From Paenibacillus_G elgii_A (GTDB lineage: Bacteria; Bacillota; Bacilli; Paenibacillales; NBRC-103111): DNA of 64,000 nt. Shown here one piece after another: positions 9,270-18,442 of this stretch; the stretch's first letter is position 1; the number at the start of each line of letters is the position of its first letter. The stretch covers positions 85,734-149,733 of the forward strand of contig JBHJMN010000010.1 of assembly GCA_042219835.1 (NCBI GenBank), read 5' to 3'. The translations under genes and the position numbers were made by a program. The notes under the pieces were generated by a model. It saw only the letters and a list, made by a program, of their open reading frames with translations. It did no database searches and was not told the DNA's origin.

Positions 9270-10004
9270 ATGAACGCAGTAATTGATCTGCTCCAAAGCC
9301 ACCGCTCCATCCGCAAATTCAAGGACGTTCCGCTGCAGCCGGAGCACATCGACGCCATTGTCGCTTCCGCTCAAATGGCCTCGACTTCAAGCAACGTCCA
9401 AGCCTACAGCATCATAGCCGTGACCGACCCGGAGAAAAAGCAGGAGCTGGCCCGGCTCGCCGGAAATCAGGCCTATGTCGAGCATTCCGGTCTCTTCCTT
9501 GTATTCTGCGCAGATCTGTACCGGCTCCGCGAAGCAACCGAGCTGAACGGCGAAACGTTTCATCAAAATACGGAAAGCTTCATCGTCGCCACCGTCGATG
9601 CGACGCTTGCCGCACAAAATGCCGCTGTGGCCGCCGAATCGTTAGGATTCGGGATCGTGTACATTGGCGGAATCCGCAATGCGCCAGAGGACGTAAGCCG
9701 GCTGCTCCAGCTGCCCGAGCTCGTCTATCCGGTGTTCGGCATGTGTGTCGGTGTGCCCGATCAAGAGCCTTCGTCCCGGCCGCGGCTGCCACAGCAGGCC
9801 GTCCTGCACTATAACGGCTATCAAGCGGACGGTGTGCGGCAGCAGATCGAAGCGTACGATGAAACGATGCAAGAGTATTACCGGGAGAGAGTCGGAGGCA
9901 AAACGGTGACCACGTGGTCCAAAGGGATATCGGACAAATTCCGGCAGCCGGTGCGCACGCATATGCGCAGCTTCTTGGAAGCCCGGGGCTTTAAGCTGGA
10001 ATAG
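9270..10004 (+). CDS. Oxygen-insensitive NADPH nitroreductase / FMN reductase (NfsA family)
   Basis: A 244-residue FMN enzyme expected to reduce nitroaromatics, quinones or flavins with NADPH by two-electron steps in the cytoplasm. ATG 9270 follows GGAGG (9253-9257); a longer in-frame reading to 9189 has no ribosome site and would start inside the leader. Family features are the N-terminal HRSIRKFKDVPL FMN-binding segment, the central AAQNAAVAAESLGFGIVYIGGIRN, VFGMCVGVPDQ, and the C-terminal cap ending YYRERVGGKTVTTWS, typical of NfsA/Frp enzymes. Length is normal for the family. It is monocistronic from its own promoter and convergent with the AlkD-like gene, whose stop lies 3 bp away. Confidence 0.88.
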   Translation: MNAVIDLLQSHRSIRKFKDVPLQPEHIDAIVASAQMASTSSNVQAYSIIAVTDPEKKQELARLAGNQAYVEHSGLFLVFCADLYRLREATELNGETFHQNTESFIVATVDATLAAQNAAVAAESLGFGIVYIGGIRNAPEDVSRLLQLPELVYPVFGMCVGVPDQEPSSRPRLPQQAVLHYNGYQADGVRQQIEAYDETMQEYYRERVGGKTVTTWSKGISDKFRQPVRTHMRSFLEARGFKLE

Positions 10005-10006
10005 CA

Positions 10007-10702
10007 TTATTGCGGCTTCCGTCGATCCACATATTTGAGCGCTTCACGGATACTGAGCGGCGATAGCGCGGTTTCGGAGACGAACCTGCGGACCGCCGCT
10101 TCGTCCGTCTTGGAATATTCCCGGAGCGCCCAGCCGATCGCCTTCCGGATGAAAAGCTCCTTCGAGTCCGCGCATTGCCGGATCAGATCAAAAAGTAACC
10201 CCGCATCCGTTCTCTTCTTATAGCGAAGCTGGGATAATAAAGCCGTCCGCTGCAGCCACATCAAATCCGAAGCCATCCATCTTTGCGTACGGACCGGAAC
10301 CTGCTCAGGAAACCGGGTGAACCATTCTCCTACCGCATGTCCCGCCGGTTCATCCACCGTATCCCACCACGATTTGGTCGTAATGAGCTCTTCCAGAAGC
10401 TCGATTCGGGAGACGTCCGCGGTCTTGCTCCTTTTCCCGAGCAGCGTTAGCGCCACATACTGGAATTCGCGTTCCGGCAGCGCCCACAATTCCCGGATTG
10501 CTTTTTCCAATTCCCCGTTTTCCGGTACGCCGTACTCTTGAAGAAACTGCCGGACAAGCGCCGTGCCTTCAGGCGATTTGATCCCCAGAAAAGCGAATTG
10601 ATCCCGCATATATGCCTGCATCGGGCCTGCCAATTCCGGGTTCGCATGGGATCGCAGATGGGCTTGCAAACGTTCGGCATAATCAGGAGTCACGTATGCC
10701 AA
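10007..10702 (-). CDS. DNA alkylation repair protein (AlkD family)
   Basis: A 231-residue all-helical HEAT-like-repeat protein of the AlkC/AlkD superfamily. AlkD enzymes are DNA glycosylases that remove bulky or positively charged alkylated purines such as 3-methyl- and 7-methylguanine. Family features are the N-terminal Y...FLGIKSPE segment, TKSWWDTVDEPAGHAVGEW in the middle (the Trp/Asp region matching the AlkD catalytic pocket), and LWLQRTALLSQLRYKK followed by FIRKAIGWALREYSKTD near the C-terminus. Length matches the family. The gene is convergent with the nitroreductase, and its upstream region to 10836 is shared divergently with a small membrane-protein gene. Confidence 0.88.
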   Translation of the reverse strand: MAYVTPDYAERLQAHLRSHANPELAGPMQAYMRDQFAFLGIKSPEGTALVRQFLQEYGVPENGELEKAIRELWALPEREFQYVALTLLGKRSKTADVSRIELLEELITTKSWWDTVDEPAGHAVGEWFTRFPEQVPVRTQRWMASDLMWLQRTALLSQLRYKKRTDAGLLFDLIRQCADSKELFIRKAIGWALREYSKTDEAAVRRFVSETALSPLSIREALKYVDRRKPQ

Positions 10703-10836
10703 GAAAACAACCTCCAGTATCGTTAATTATTTTTCTTCACTTTACAAAAAAGCGGACAGGCAAGCAACAATGGGCATGGTAAATTGTCGCAGCCGGATAT
10801 ACAATAAAACTAACCTGACTACGGGAGGAAAATCGT

Positions 10837-11271
10837 TTGGAAACTCAACAATACGCCAACCACCGTAAATTTGATCCGCTGTTCCATTTCGTGCTTCTTT
10901 GGCTGACTTTGATCGTTCTCGTCGGTGCCGTGGTTTATGCCGTCCGTTCCCTGATAGCTGGAGAAAGCGTGTCCACCGCACTGCTTCTGCTCGGGCTGAG
11001 CGTCATCGCCGCCATCTTGGTCATGCTGGTGCGGACGTACGCGCTTAAGGCTCAAAACCGGGCCATCCGGGCGGAAGAGCAGCTTCGGCACTTTATCCTG
11101 ACCGGCAAGCCCATGGATTCCCGATTATCGCTGCGGCAAATCGTCGCTTTGCGGTTCGCGGGCGATCCGGAATATCCGGAGCTTTGCCATAAAGCGGCAG
11201 AAGAAAACATGCGGCCCGATGACATCAAGAAAGCGATCCGGACTTGGCGGGCGGATCACTATCGGCTGTAA
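10837..11271 (+). CDS. DUF6526-like membrane protein
   Basis: A 144-residue protein starting at TTG 10837, supported by GGGAGG (10823-10828) at normal spacing; no better ATG exists. Two transmembrane helices are evident (about residues 14-37 and 46-64), followed by a soluble C-terminal tail rich in charged residues. The pattern RAEEQLRHFILTGKPMDSRL then LRQIVALRFAGDPE is typical of the DUF6526 family of Firmicutes. Biochemical role unknown. It appears to be a single-gene unit. Confidence 0.65.
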   Translation: METQQYANHRKFDPLFHFVLLWLTLIVLVGAVVYAVRSLIAGESVSTALLLLGLSVIAAILVMLVRTYALKAQNRAIRAEEQLRHFILTGKPMDSRLSLRQIVALRFAGDPEYPELCHKAAEENMRPDDIKKAIRTWRADHYRL

Positions 11272-11462
11272 CAAGCCGCAGCATCCATAGGACTCGTCCC
11301 CATTCCCCGAAGGAGGCCGTAAACTTTCTGTTTATAGCGATCGACCAAAAGGCAAAATTTTTGCTTGCTCCCTGCCACAATCCGATGAATAAGCTCTCGT
11401 TCCGACTCCTGCCGGATCTCGCGTTCTTCCACCACTCGGTCCTCCTAGCGTTCTATACTGTA

Positions 11463-11537
11463 TAGACGACGAACCGGAATCCAATCTCTCACCTTAGGGA
11501 GAAAAATACGGAACTTTTCGTATCCGTACGTCGTCTA
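11463..11537 (+). promoter_or_regulatory. Inverted repeats upstream of the VanY-like gene
   Basis: The 322-bp gap before the peptidase gene holds no convincing ORF. TAGACGACG (11463-11471) and CGTCGTCTA (11529-11537) are perfect inverted copies 57 bp apart, and inside lies ACGGA/TCCGT. A separate palindrome CTATAC-T-GTATAG spans 11453-11465. Together they suggest an operator or structured leader; no clear -35/-10 pair was found. Confidence 0.4.
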
Positions 11538-11593
11538 TGTAATAAGACCGCTAAAACGTGTGTGCATTTAAGTACAGAAAGGATTTGGCTCTA

Positions 11594-12496
11594 TTGAACT
11601 CTCGTCGTACGACCGCCGCAGCGCTGCTGCTGGCTGCTATCATGCTCGTATCCGCCGCATGCGGAGACGGCGGCGGCAAAACGCAGGCCGACACCGGAGC
11701 CGGAACCTCGGCGTCTCCCGCCTCATCGAATACCGGCTCGACTGGCACTAGCGCAGATGCATCCAAGTCAAAACCGTCTGAGATCCCTGCTGCTTCGACG
11801 AACGGACAGGATCAAGCTGCCGGCGCCCCGGGCAGGGTAAAGCAGACAGCCCAATCGGGTACCAAATCCGGTACGAAAACAGATGATATTCAGGTTGTTG
11901 CAAGCCCGGCGGACATTGCGGTTCTTGTGAACAAAACGTTCAAGCTGCCGGACAATTACAAGCCGCAGGACTTGGTTGACCCGAATGTTTCTTTTACGTT
12001 CAAAGAAAAGCTTGAAAAGCGCAAAATGCGCAAGGAAGCGGCCGCGGCGCTCGAAAAGCTGTTTCAAGCGGCCAAAAAGGATAACCTGCCGCTGGCCGGC
12101 GTCTCTGCATACCGCTCCCATGAAACACAGAAAACGGTATATAACCGTTACGTGCAAAAAGACGGCGAAGCCGCGGCGAACAAATATAGCGCCAAACCCG
12201 GACACAGCGAGCATGAGACGGGGCTGGCCATCGACGTGGCCGGCAGCTCGGGCAAATGCGCGGCGCAGGATTGCTTCGGCGCGACCAAGGAAGCTAAGTG
12301 GCTTGCCGAGCATGCGGCTGACTACGGGTTCATCATCCGGTATCCGGAAGGTAAAGAAAGCATTACCGGCTACCAATACGAGCCTTGGCACCTCCGCTAT
12401 GTCGGCGTAGACACCGCCAAAGCGATCGTCAAGCAAGGCGTGACGCTGGAAGAATACGTTAAGAACGCCGTACCTGTAACGAAGCCAAAATCCTGA
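11594..12496 (+). CDS. D-Ala-D-Ala carboxypeptidase-like lipoprotein (peptidase M15B, VanY/LdcB family)
   Basis: About 300 residues from TTG 11594, chosen because AAAGGA (11577-11582) lies 11 bases upstream; an upstream GTG (11558) has no ribosome site. The N-terminus is a lipoprotein signal ending LVSAAC, followed by a Gly/Ser/Ala/Thr-rich linker (about 20-110) and a C-terminal M15B zinc peptidase domain. The zinc site is visible in SAKPGHSEHETGLAIDVA (His and Asp ligands) and in EPWHLRYVG (third His, with catalytic Glu). These enzymes trim D-Ala or tetrapeptide stems of peptidoglycan outside the membrane. Single-gene unit ending at a strong terminator. Confidence 0.88.
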   Translation: MNSRRTTAAALLLAAIMLVSAACGDGGGKTQADTGAGTSASPASSNTGSTGTSADASKSKPSEIPAASTNGQDQAAGAPGRVKQTAQSGTKSGTKTDDIQVVASPADIAVLVNKTFKLPDNYKPQDLVDPNVSFTFKEKLEKRKMRKEAAAALEKLFQAAKKDNLPLAGVSAYRSHETQKTVYNRYVQKDGEAAANKYSAKPGHSEHETGLAIDVAGSSGKCAAQDCFGATKEAKWLAEHAADYGFIIRYPEGKESITGYQYEPWHLRYVGVDTAKAIVKQGVTLEEYVKNAVPVTKPKS

Positions 12497-12516
12497 CCCG
12501 CTTCCTGAGAAACGAC

Positions 12517-12569
12517 AAACGCCTGATTCTTTTTCCGCGAAGGATGAAGAATCAGGCGTTTTGTTTTTT
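12517..12569 (+). terminator. Intrinsic terminator of the VanY-like gene
   Basis: AAACGCCTGATTCTT (from 12517) pairs with AAGAATCAGGCGTTT (from 12547), followed by TTGTTTTTTT. It sits between convergent genes; the opposite strand lacks an equally good T-run. Confidence 0.85.
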
Positions 12570-12577
12570 TCTCTGGA

Positions 12578-14152
12578 CTACGGTTTATATACTTCGATGG
12601 AATATAAGCTTTTCTCTCCCTCGGTTGTCACCTTTGCGCCCAATTGCTCGGCCACGAAGCGGACCGGAACGTAGAGCGCGCCGTGTTTCATTATAGCGGG
12701 TTCGCCCATGCTTTTGTCCGTGCCGTTCACCCGGGCCGTCGCGCTGTCCGCTTTCAATACGATCTCCGTCTGGGAGTTGGCGATGATCATCCTTTTCGTC
12801 TCCGCAGCCCATGTCACTTTATAGCCAAGCCCTTCCCCAAGCTCTTTCCCTTGCACATAGGCGGTATTATTGGACGAGATATAAGCGGCGTTGTAACCGT
12901 AGGCCGGATAAGCCTCTATACCCTCTGCCTCTGCCCCCGGTACGCCGTCCAAGTCGGAATCGGACCAAATGTAGAAGTACAAATATTTCTCCGTGATCCG
13001 AAGCTGTTCCTTGAGCAGCTTATAGAACGCCGAATCCGGCTGCACAACCTGTCTCAAGTTGTCCTCGTTCGATAAATCCTCGTAGAGGATCGCATCCTTC
13101 GTGGAAATGATGTCCGGCTTCACATCTCCATTGATGTTCCAGCGGTCCATCCGGACGGTAAGCTTGCCGCCGCGGATTTCGTCTTCCATACCCGCAGGAC
13201 TTTGCACGGCAATCTCGGCGTTCCACCGGCGGATATGCTTGCTCTCATCGACGAATGCGTCTGCTTTGAACTTAGTTTGGCTCAACATCTCCTGCTCCCA
13301 AGCTCCGCCCGCTTCGGAGGTCAAATAAAGCGCAATCGCTTTCGCCCCCGTATAGACCGCTTCCGTACCGAGCTGCCGATCTTGGAACAGCTCCTCGGCG
13401 AAGCCCAGTTCTTTCAGCTCCGGATGGAACTTATCGTAGATGACGACAGCCAGCTCACGCAAGCCTTGGTCGTCCAAAGCCACGTTTTTAAACATCGATC
13501 GGAATAACGAGGCAAATTCCTTTTCCGACACATCAAACCGAAGCTGATGTCCGCTTTCCGTCTGCCCCTGAATCGTTTCCGTCTTCTTGTCTACGGCAAA
13601 GGAGGCGGCGTTTGGAAGATTCTTGGAAAGTAAGCCTATTGCTTTCTTGGTCACCTCTTGTTGATCTGCCCAATGCAGTTCCTTCATAAGCCTTTTCAGC
13701 CTATAGAACCAATAATCGTCGTACATCGTCAGCTCGTGAGACAGACCGGTCAGCTCGTTCGTACGCCAATCGGCAATAACAATCGGCTTGTTCGCGCCTT
13801 CCACGTTGAGCACCGCGCCGTTCTTATCTAAGGAAACGGCAAACGGAAGGTTCAGCTTGGCAGCAGAGAGCGATCCTTTAGCCGACATCGTCTGCTCTTT
13901 TCGGTTCACCTTCAAGCTGGACACGTTTAATTGAAATCCGTTCCACAAGGCCACTCGTTCCTTCTCGGATTCAGACAAGGCGCTCGTGTCTCCCACATCG
14001 TATTGCAGCCCCATCGACAGCGAAGCCTCGTAGGTATTCGTCTTCCATTCGTTTTCGATGGCCTGGTTCATATCCAAACCGCCAAGCGGCTGGCAGCCGG
14101 CCGTAAAAACAAGTGCTGCACCCATGACCCATGCGCCGATTTTTTTAAACAA
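12578..14152 (-). CDS. Lipoprotein with C-terminal copper-amine-oxidase-like (stalk) domain
   Basis: About 524 residues from TTG at 14152, preferred because AAGGAG lies nine bases upstream and the longer in-frame reading adds no signal peptide. The protein opens with a lipoprotein signal ending LVFTAGC. The large middle (about 40-420) is unrecognised. The last 90 residues match the copper amine oxidase N-terminal-like beta module common in Paenibacillaceae surface proteins (LGYKVTWAAETKRMIIA; GALYVPVRFVAEQLGAKV). That module is usually a structural or wall-associated domain, not an enzyme. Function unknown; extracellular face of the membrane inferred. Confidence 0.75.
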   Translation of the reverse strand: MFKKIGAWVMGAALVFTAGCQPLGGLDMNQAIENEWKTNTYEASLSMGLQYDVGDTSALSESEKERVALWNGFQLNVSSLKVNRKEQTMSAKGSLSAAKLNLPFAVSLDKNGAVLNVEGANKPIVIADWRTNELTGLSHELTMYDDYWFYRLKRLMKELHWADQQEVTKKAIGLLSKNLPNAASFAVDKKTETIQGQTESGHQLRFDVSEKEFASLFRSMFKNVALDDQGLRELAVVIYDKFHPELKELGFAEELFQDRQLGTEAVYTGAKAIALYLTSEAGGAWEQEMLSQTKFKADAFVDESKHIRRWNAEIAVQSPAGMEDEIRGGKLTVRMDRWNINGDVKPDIISTKDAILYEDLSNEDNLRQVVQPDSAFYKLLKEQLRITEKYLYFYIWSDSDLDGVPGAEAEGIEAYPAYGYNAAYISSNNTAYVQGKELGEGLGYKVTWAAETKRMIIANSQTEIVLKADSATARVNGTDKSMGEPAIMKHGALYVPVRFVAEQLGAKVTTEGEKSLYSIEVYKP

Positions 14153-14240
14153 CAGACATCTCTCCTTCGATTGTCTTACGTACTTGGGTAAAGATTCGAC
14201 GAGATGGAACGGGTTTCCTCCTGCCATGCCTTTGCAAAAG

Positions 14241-14271
14241 AAAAAAGACGTTCCCGCAAAGCGGAAACGTC
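14241..14271 (-). terminator. Intrinsic terminator of the YeiH-type gene
   Basis: On the minus strand GACGTTTCCGC and GCGGGAACGTC form a stem followed by a run of Ts (the A-run at 14241-14246 on the plus strand). The stem overlaps the stop codon of the upstream gene. Confidence 0.85.
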
Positions 14272-15277
14272 ACATTTGGCCGGTCAGCGTGCCGACCGCA
14301 TATCCGCTGACGGAGACGACCAACCAGACGATCAAGCCGAGAATCATCGGCCTTACCCCGGTTGCGGTCATTTGCCGGAAGTCGGCGGATAAGCCGACCG
14401 CAGTCAGCGCTACCACGATCATAAACTGCGCCGCCACATGAATCCACTGCAAAAGCTGCTCCCCGAAGAGTCCGAGCGTATACAGCAGCGAAGCGGCGAG
14501 AAACCATAAAATAAACCAAGGAAATACCTGCTTGACCGAAAACGATCCTCCCGCCGTACCAGCGGCTTCCCGCTTCTTGTTCCAACCGACGACGACCGTC
14601 ATAAGGATCGCGATCGGCACGATCATCGTGGTGCGCGTCAGCTTAACGATGGTCGCGTAATCCCCGGCGGCGGTGCTGAACGCATATCCTGCAGCGACGA
14701 CAGAAGAAGTATCGTTCACCGCGGTGCCTGCCCATAAACCGAAGCCCGCATCGGATAGGCCCAGCGCATGCCCAAGCGCCGGAAAAACAAGGACCGCGAC
14801 GATGTTGAACAAGAAGATCGTCGAGATCGAATACGCGATCTCCTCTTCCTTCGCTTCGATGACCGGCGAAATGGCCGCGATCGCCGAACCGCCGCAAATG
14901 CCGGTGCCCGCGCCGATTAACGTCGCCATGCGCTGCGGAATGCGGAGCAGACGTCCGAATCCGTAAGCCGCGGCGAACGAAAGCAGCAGCGTGACGATCA
15001 TGACCGCGAACGTCTCCGTGCCGGTCTTCCATACCTCCGACAGGCTGAGACGGCAGCCGAGCAGGATAATTGCCCATTGCAGCACTTTTTTGGAACAAAA
15101 ACGAATGCCTTGCCATGTATTTTGCGGCTTGCGCCATAGATTGTTCACCAGAATACCGATCACGATACCGAAAACCGAGCCGCCGATCAGCGGAAACAGC
15201 AGGCCGAGCCCATAAGATACGGCCGCAATGACTCCCGTGAACGCAAGACCCGGGCCGAGCGATTTCAATCCCTTCAT
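14270..15277 (-). CDS. YeiH/UPF0324 family putative sulfate exporter
   Basis: A 335-residue polytopic membrane protein with about ten hydrophobic segments. Family features are GLLFPLIGGSVFGIVIGILV near the N-terminus, LLGCRLSL, GAGTGICGGSAIAAISPV (a re-entrant Gly-rich segment), GLWAGTAVNDTSSVVAAGY and a C-terminal VGLSADFRQM. Members are annotated as putative sulfate or sulfite exporters by homology; the substrate is not shown by the sequence. The ATG at 15277 follows a G-rich ribosome site. Single gene with its own terminator. Confidence 0.85.
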   Translation of the reverse strand: MKGLKSLGPGLAFTGVIAAVSYGLGLLFPLIGGSVFGIVIGILVNNLWRKPQNTWQGIRFCSKKVLQWAIILLGCRLSLSEVWKTGTETFAVMIVTLLLSFAAAYGFGRLLRIPQRMATLIGAGTGICGGSAIAAISPVIEAKEEEIAYSISTIFLFNIVAVLVFPALGHALGLSDAGFGLWAGTAVNDTSSVVAAGYAFSTAAGDYATIVKLTRTTMIVPIAILMTVVVGWNKKREAAGTAGGSFSVKQVFPWFILWFLAASLLYTLGLFGEQLLQWIHVAAQFMIVVALTAVGLSADFRQMTATGVRPMILGLIVWLVVSVSGYAVGTLTGQM

Positions 15278-15400
15278 CGATGTTCCCCCCGATTCCCCAT
15301 GTACTTCCGACAGGTGTAATCGTAAGAGATTCAGGGGGAAAACACAAATACGAATCCTTGATGCTATAAATAAGCTTTTATTATGATTGACGGGATGGCT

Positions 15401-15685
15401 TCAAACTTTGATCGTGAAGAGGCGGTACAGAAGCGCGATGACGGCACCGGTCCAGAAAAGCGCGGGAAAATGCAGCCAAGCGGCCGCCCCGCCGGCGACG
15501 ACAACGATCAGAAGAGCTATCAAAGAGGGATACAGACGGGAAGCGGCAGCCGTGCCGTCCCAATAAGTCAAAGCGTCCAGCAGCCGGTCTTGCGTCTTCG
15601 CCTCGGCTCCGCAGTGAGGGCAGATCGAAGCGTCCAAGGGCTGAACGCCGGAGCAGTGAGGACAACGTGCCGTCATCGGAATCAC
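15401..15685 (-). CDS. Small zinc-ribbon membrane protein
   Basis: A 94-residue protein beginning with a CPHC-x15-CPHC zinc ribbon (residues 8-27), then a short linker and two hydrophobic segments (about 52-69 and 72-89). This frame is chosen over an overlapping 102-codon frame because of the zinc ribbon and membrane pattern. The start is either GTG 15685 or ATG 15676; the AAAGGA motif lies slightly close to the first and far from the second. Function unknown. Confidence 0.6.
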   Translation of the reverse strand: MIPMTARCPHCSGVQPLDASICPHCGAEAKTQDRLLDALTYWDGTAAASRLYPSLIALLIVVVAGGAAAWLHFPALFWTGAVIALLYRLFTIKV

Positions 15686-15760
15686 CCATTCCTTTCGGTT
15701 AATTCATAGTTATTTTATCGGATAAATAAAGATATTGCAATCCTCCTCGGGGCCTAACGA

Positions 15761-15790
15761 AAAAAAACTTGCCGCCTATGCGACAAGCTT
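15761..15790 (-). terminator. Terminator of the mgl transporter operon
   Basis: On the minus strand AAGCTTGTCGC pairs imperfectly with GCGGCAAGTT, followed by a T-run (plus-strand A-run 15761-15767). It lies 12 bases after the mglC stop. Confidence 0.75.
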
Positions 15791-15802
15791 TTTGCGACTC
15801 CC

Positions 15803-16813
15803 TTATTTTTTCGCTAAATACTTACGAATATCAAAAGCTACGGCGGCGACGATGATGAGCCCTTTAATAATGAGCTGCCAATACGGACTGACGCCGATAA
15901 AGGTCAAGCCGTAGTTGATGACGCCGAAGATGAGCACGCCGGCCAGCACGCCCGGCACGGTTCCGATCCCGCCTGCCGTCGATACGCCGCCAACCACGCA
16001 CGCGGCAATCGCGTCAAGCTCGTACATGTTGCCGTAGTTGTTCGTCGCGCCGCCCGTACGGGCCGCTTCCAGCACGCCGCCCAAGCCGTATAGCGCGCCT
16101 GCGATCGCATAAATATAGATCAGGTTGCGCTTGACGTTAATTCCGGAGACGACCGCCGCTTGGATGTTGCCGCCGATGGCGTACATATTTTTGCCGAGCC
16201 GCGTCTTGTTGAAAATGACCCAGACGATAAAAGCGACGACGATTGCGATGATGACGATATACGGCAGCGAATACGGTCCGTTCGGACCGACGAAGCCGGT
16301 GCCGATGGTTGTGAAGTCCTGGCGCAAGCCGGCAATCGGCTGCGATTCGTTCGGCTTCAAGTCGAAGTAGATCGAGTTGGCCCCGTAGACGATGACCATC
16401 GTGCCCAGCGTCGCGATGAACGGCGGCACGCTCAGCCTGGATACGATCCAGCCGTTGATCAGGCCGACGAGCAGCCCTGCGGCAATCCCGATCAAAATCG
16501 GCGCCCAGACCGGCAGATCGGGCATATCCGGGAAAAACCGGCGCGGGTAGTCGGCCGTCTGCAGCATGGAAGCGGATAGTACCGCCGTCAACCCGACGAC
16601 GCGTCCCGACGACAAGTCGGTTCCTCCCGTAATCAGCACGAACGCGGCTCCCAGCGCGATAATGGCGCGGGTCGAGTTTTGCAGCAAAATGTCCCGCAAA
16701 ATATCGACCGACAGAAACCGCGGATCAGACGCCGCAATGCCCGCTACGAGAAGGATCAGAACGATATAAATCGCGTATTGTGTAAAAAAATGATTCAGCT
16801 TTCCCGTCCTCAT
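15803..16813 (-). CDS. mglC: Galactose/methyl-galactoside-type sugar ABC transporter permease
   Basis: A 336-residue inner-membrane permease of the ribose/galactose (CUT2) class, which forms the channel through which the binding-protein-delivered monosaccharide enters. About ten hydrophobic segments are present. Family motifs are ITGGTDLSSGRVVGLTAVL, SRLSVPPFIATLGTMVIVYG, and the loop ARTGGATNNYGNMYELDAIA-AACVVGG (ATPase-coupling region), ending in a typical FDIRKYLAKK tail. It is the last gene of mglB-mglA-mglC, 31 bp after mglA. The sugar is inferred from closeness to MglC; ribose or another pentose or hexose cannot be excluded. Confidence 0.9.
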   Translation of the reverse strand: MRTGKLNHFFTQYAIYIVLILLVAGIAASDPRFLSVDILRDILLQNSTRAIIALGAAFVLITGGTDLSSGRVVGLTAVLSASMLQTADYPRRFFPDMPDLPVWAPILIGIAAGLLVGLINGWIVSRLSVPPFIATLGTMVIVYGANSIYFDLKPNESQPIAGLRQDFTTIGTGFVGPNGPYSLPYIVIIAIVVAFIVWVIFNKTRLGKNMYAIGGNIQAAVVSGINVKRNLIYIYAIAGALYGLGGVLEAARTGGATNNYGNMYELDAIAACVVGGVSTAGGIGTVPGVLAGVLIFGVINYGLTFIGVSPYWQLIIKGLIIVAAVAFDIRKYLAKK

Positions 16814-16844
16814 AAGACCGGTTCTCCTCCTTCGATGTCCTCTT

Positions 16845-18353
16845 CTAGTTGGCGGCCAGCCGCATAATATCTTGTTCCGTCGCCTGCCGTCCGTCCAGAA
16901 TACCCGTTAGCCGCCCCTCCGACATGACCATAATGCGGTCCGACATGCCGAGCAGCTCGGGCATTTCCGAGGAAATCATGATGATGCTTTTGCCCTGCTT
17001 GGCCAGATCGGCGATGATCGTATAAATCTCGAATTTGGCCCCGACGTCGATGCCCCGGGTAGGTTCGTCAAGCAGCAAAATGTCCGGTTCGGTCAGAAGC
17101 CACCGCGCCAGCAGCACCTTCTGCTGGTTACCTCCCGACAAATTTTTGATCAGCTCCTTAATCGAAGGCGTCTTGACGCGCAGCTTCTCGACGCTCCCGG
17201 CGGCCTCTGCCCGTCCCTTCCGCTCGTTCAGCAGAAAGAACGGATTGATATACCGGTCCAGATTGGCGATCATCGTATTTTCCAGAATCGACAGCACGGG
17301 AAAAATGCCCGTCACCCGCCGTTCTTCGGTCAGCAGCGCGATTTTATGCTTCTTGGCATCGATCGGCGATTTGATCTTGACCTTATGTCCGCGAAGACGG
17401 ATTTCGCCGGAGGCGACCGAGCGCAGGCCGAACAGCGCTTCGATCAGCTCGGTCCGCTGTGCGCCGACAAGGCCGCCGACGCCCAGAATCTCGCCCTGCC
17501 GCAGCTCGAACGACACGTCCCGGAACGATTTCGGAACAGGCGAAGTCAGCTTCTCCACCTTCAGCAGCACGTCGCCCGGCGTGTTGTGGCGCTCCGGGAA
17601 ACGCTCCTTGAGGTCGCGGCCGACCATGCGGGAGATGATGAGATCCGTCGTCAGCTCGGCCGCCGGCCACGTGCCGATTAATCTGCCATCCCGCATAATG
17701 GTCACGTCGTCGGAAATGCGGAGTATTTCCTCCATCTTGTGGGAAATGTAAATAATGGATACGCCGCGCCCGCGCAGCTCGTTAATGATCTTGAACAGCT
17801 GCTCCACTTCGTTGCCCGTCAACGAAGACGTCGGTTCGTCCATCACGATCACTTTGGAGCGGAAGGAGACGGCTTTGGCGATTTCGAGCGATTGAATCTT
17901 CGAGACGGACATTGAGCCTACCAAGGCGTTCGGATCGATATCCATATCCAAATCCCGAAGCAGCGTTACCGTATCCGTGCGCATTTTTTTGTCGTCGACG
18001 ATGTTAAACGGTCCAAGCCCCTTCACCGGAAAACGTCCGAGCCAGATGTTCTCCATCACATTGCGGTGCGGCACCGGGTGCAGCTCCTGATGGATCATCG
18101 AGACGCCCAAGCTCAGCGCATCCTTCGAGTTGTTGATCTCCACCCGCTGGCCGTCCAAGACGATCTCGCCGCCGTCCGGCTTATAAATGCCGAACAAGCA
18201 TTTCATCAGCGTAGACTTGCCCGCGCCGTTCTCCCCCATCAAGGCGTGCACCGTGCCCGGGCGCACCTTCAAGGTGACGCCGTCCAGCGCTTTGACGCCG
18301 GGAAATTCCTTCGAAATTCCGTTCATTTCAAGCAAATATCGGGTTTCCGTCAT
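16845..18353 (-). CDS. mglA: Sugar ABC transporter ATP-binding protein (two fused NBDs)
   Basis: A 502-residue CUT2-type double ATPase powering sugar import. ATG 18353 is chosen (start MTETRYLLEMNGISKEF) with AGGGGG upstream; a longer in-frame reading runs through the intergenic hairpin and is rejected. NBD1 has Walker A GENGAGKST, a variant signature in place of LSGGQ (SMSVSKIQSLEIAKAV) and Walker B KVIVMDEPTSSL. NBD2 has a degenerate Walker A (GGLVGAQRTEL), signature LSGGNQQK and Walker B ILLLDEPTRGID. This asymmetry of a degenerate second P-loop is normal for MglA/RbsA proteins. A stem-loop separates it from mglB. Confidence 0.93.
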   Translation of the reverse strand: MTETRYLLEMNGISKEFPGVKALDGVTLKVRPGTVHALMGENGAGKSTLMKCLFGIYKPDGGEIVLDGQRVEINNSKDALSLGVSMIHQELHPVPHRNVMENIWLGRFPVKGLGPFNIVDDKKMRTDTVTLLRDLDMDIDPNALVGSMSVSKIQSLEIAKAVSFRSKVIVMDEPTSSLTGNEVEQLFKIINELRGRGVSIIYISHKMEEILRISDDVTIMRDGRLIGTWPAAELTTDLIISRMVGRDLKERFPERHNTPGDVLLKVEKLTSPVPKSFRDVSFELRQGEILGVGGLVGAQRTELIEALFGLRSVASGEIRLRGHKVKIKSPIDAKKHKIALLTEERRVTGIFPVLSILENTMIANLDRYINPFFLLNERKGRAEAAGSVEKLRVKTPSIKELIKNLSGGNQQKVLLARWLLTEPDILLLDEPTRGIDVGAKFEIYTIIADLAKQGKSIIMISSEMPELLGMSDRIMVMSEGRLTGILDGRQATEQDIMRLAAN

Positions 18354-18391
18354 GCCAAGGCCCCCTAGCGTAAGGATGCGCGCATACAGCA

Positions 18392-18421
18392 AAGGGGCAA
18401 CGTCTGCAGCCATTGCCCCTT
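18392..18421 (-). promoter_or_regulatory. Intercistronic hairpin between mglB and mglA
   Basis: AAGGGGCAA (18392-18400) and TTGCCCCTT (18413-18421) form a perfect 9-bp stem. On the minus-strand mRNA it lies just after the mglB stop, where such stems commonly stabilise the abundant binding-protein message or partly terminate before the ATPase gene. No long T-run follows. Confidence 0.6.
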
Positions 18422-18442
18422 GCCGCTCGGCCGGGTAGCCGA

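Noticed and set aside
11244..11465. 73-codon plus-strand ORF after the DUF6526-like gene
   Set aside because: No ribosome site, overlaps the real gene end, and the codon pattern looks random.
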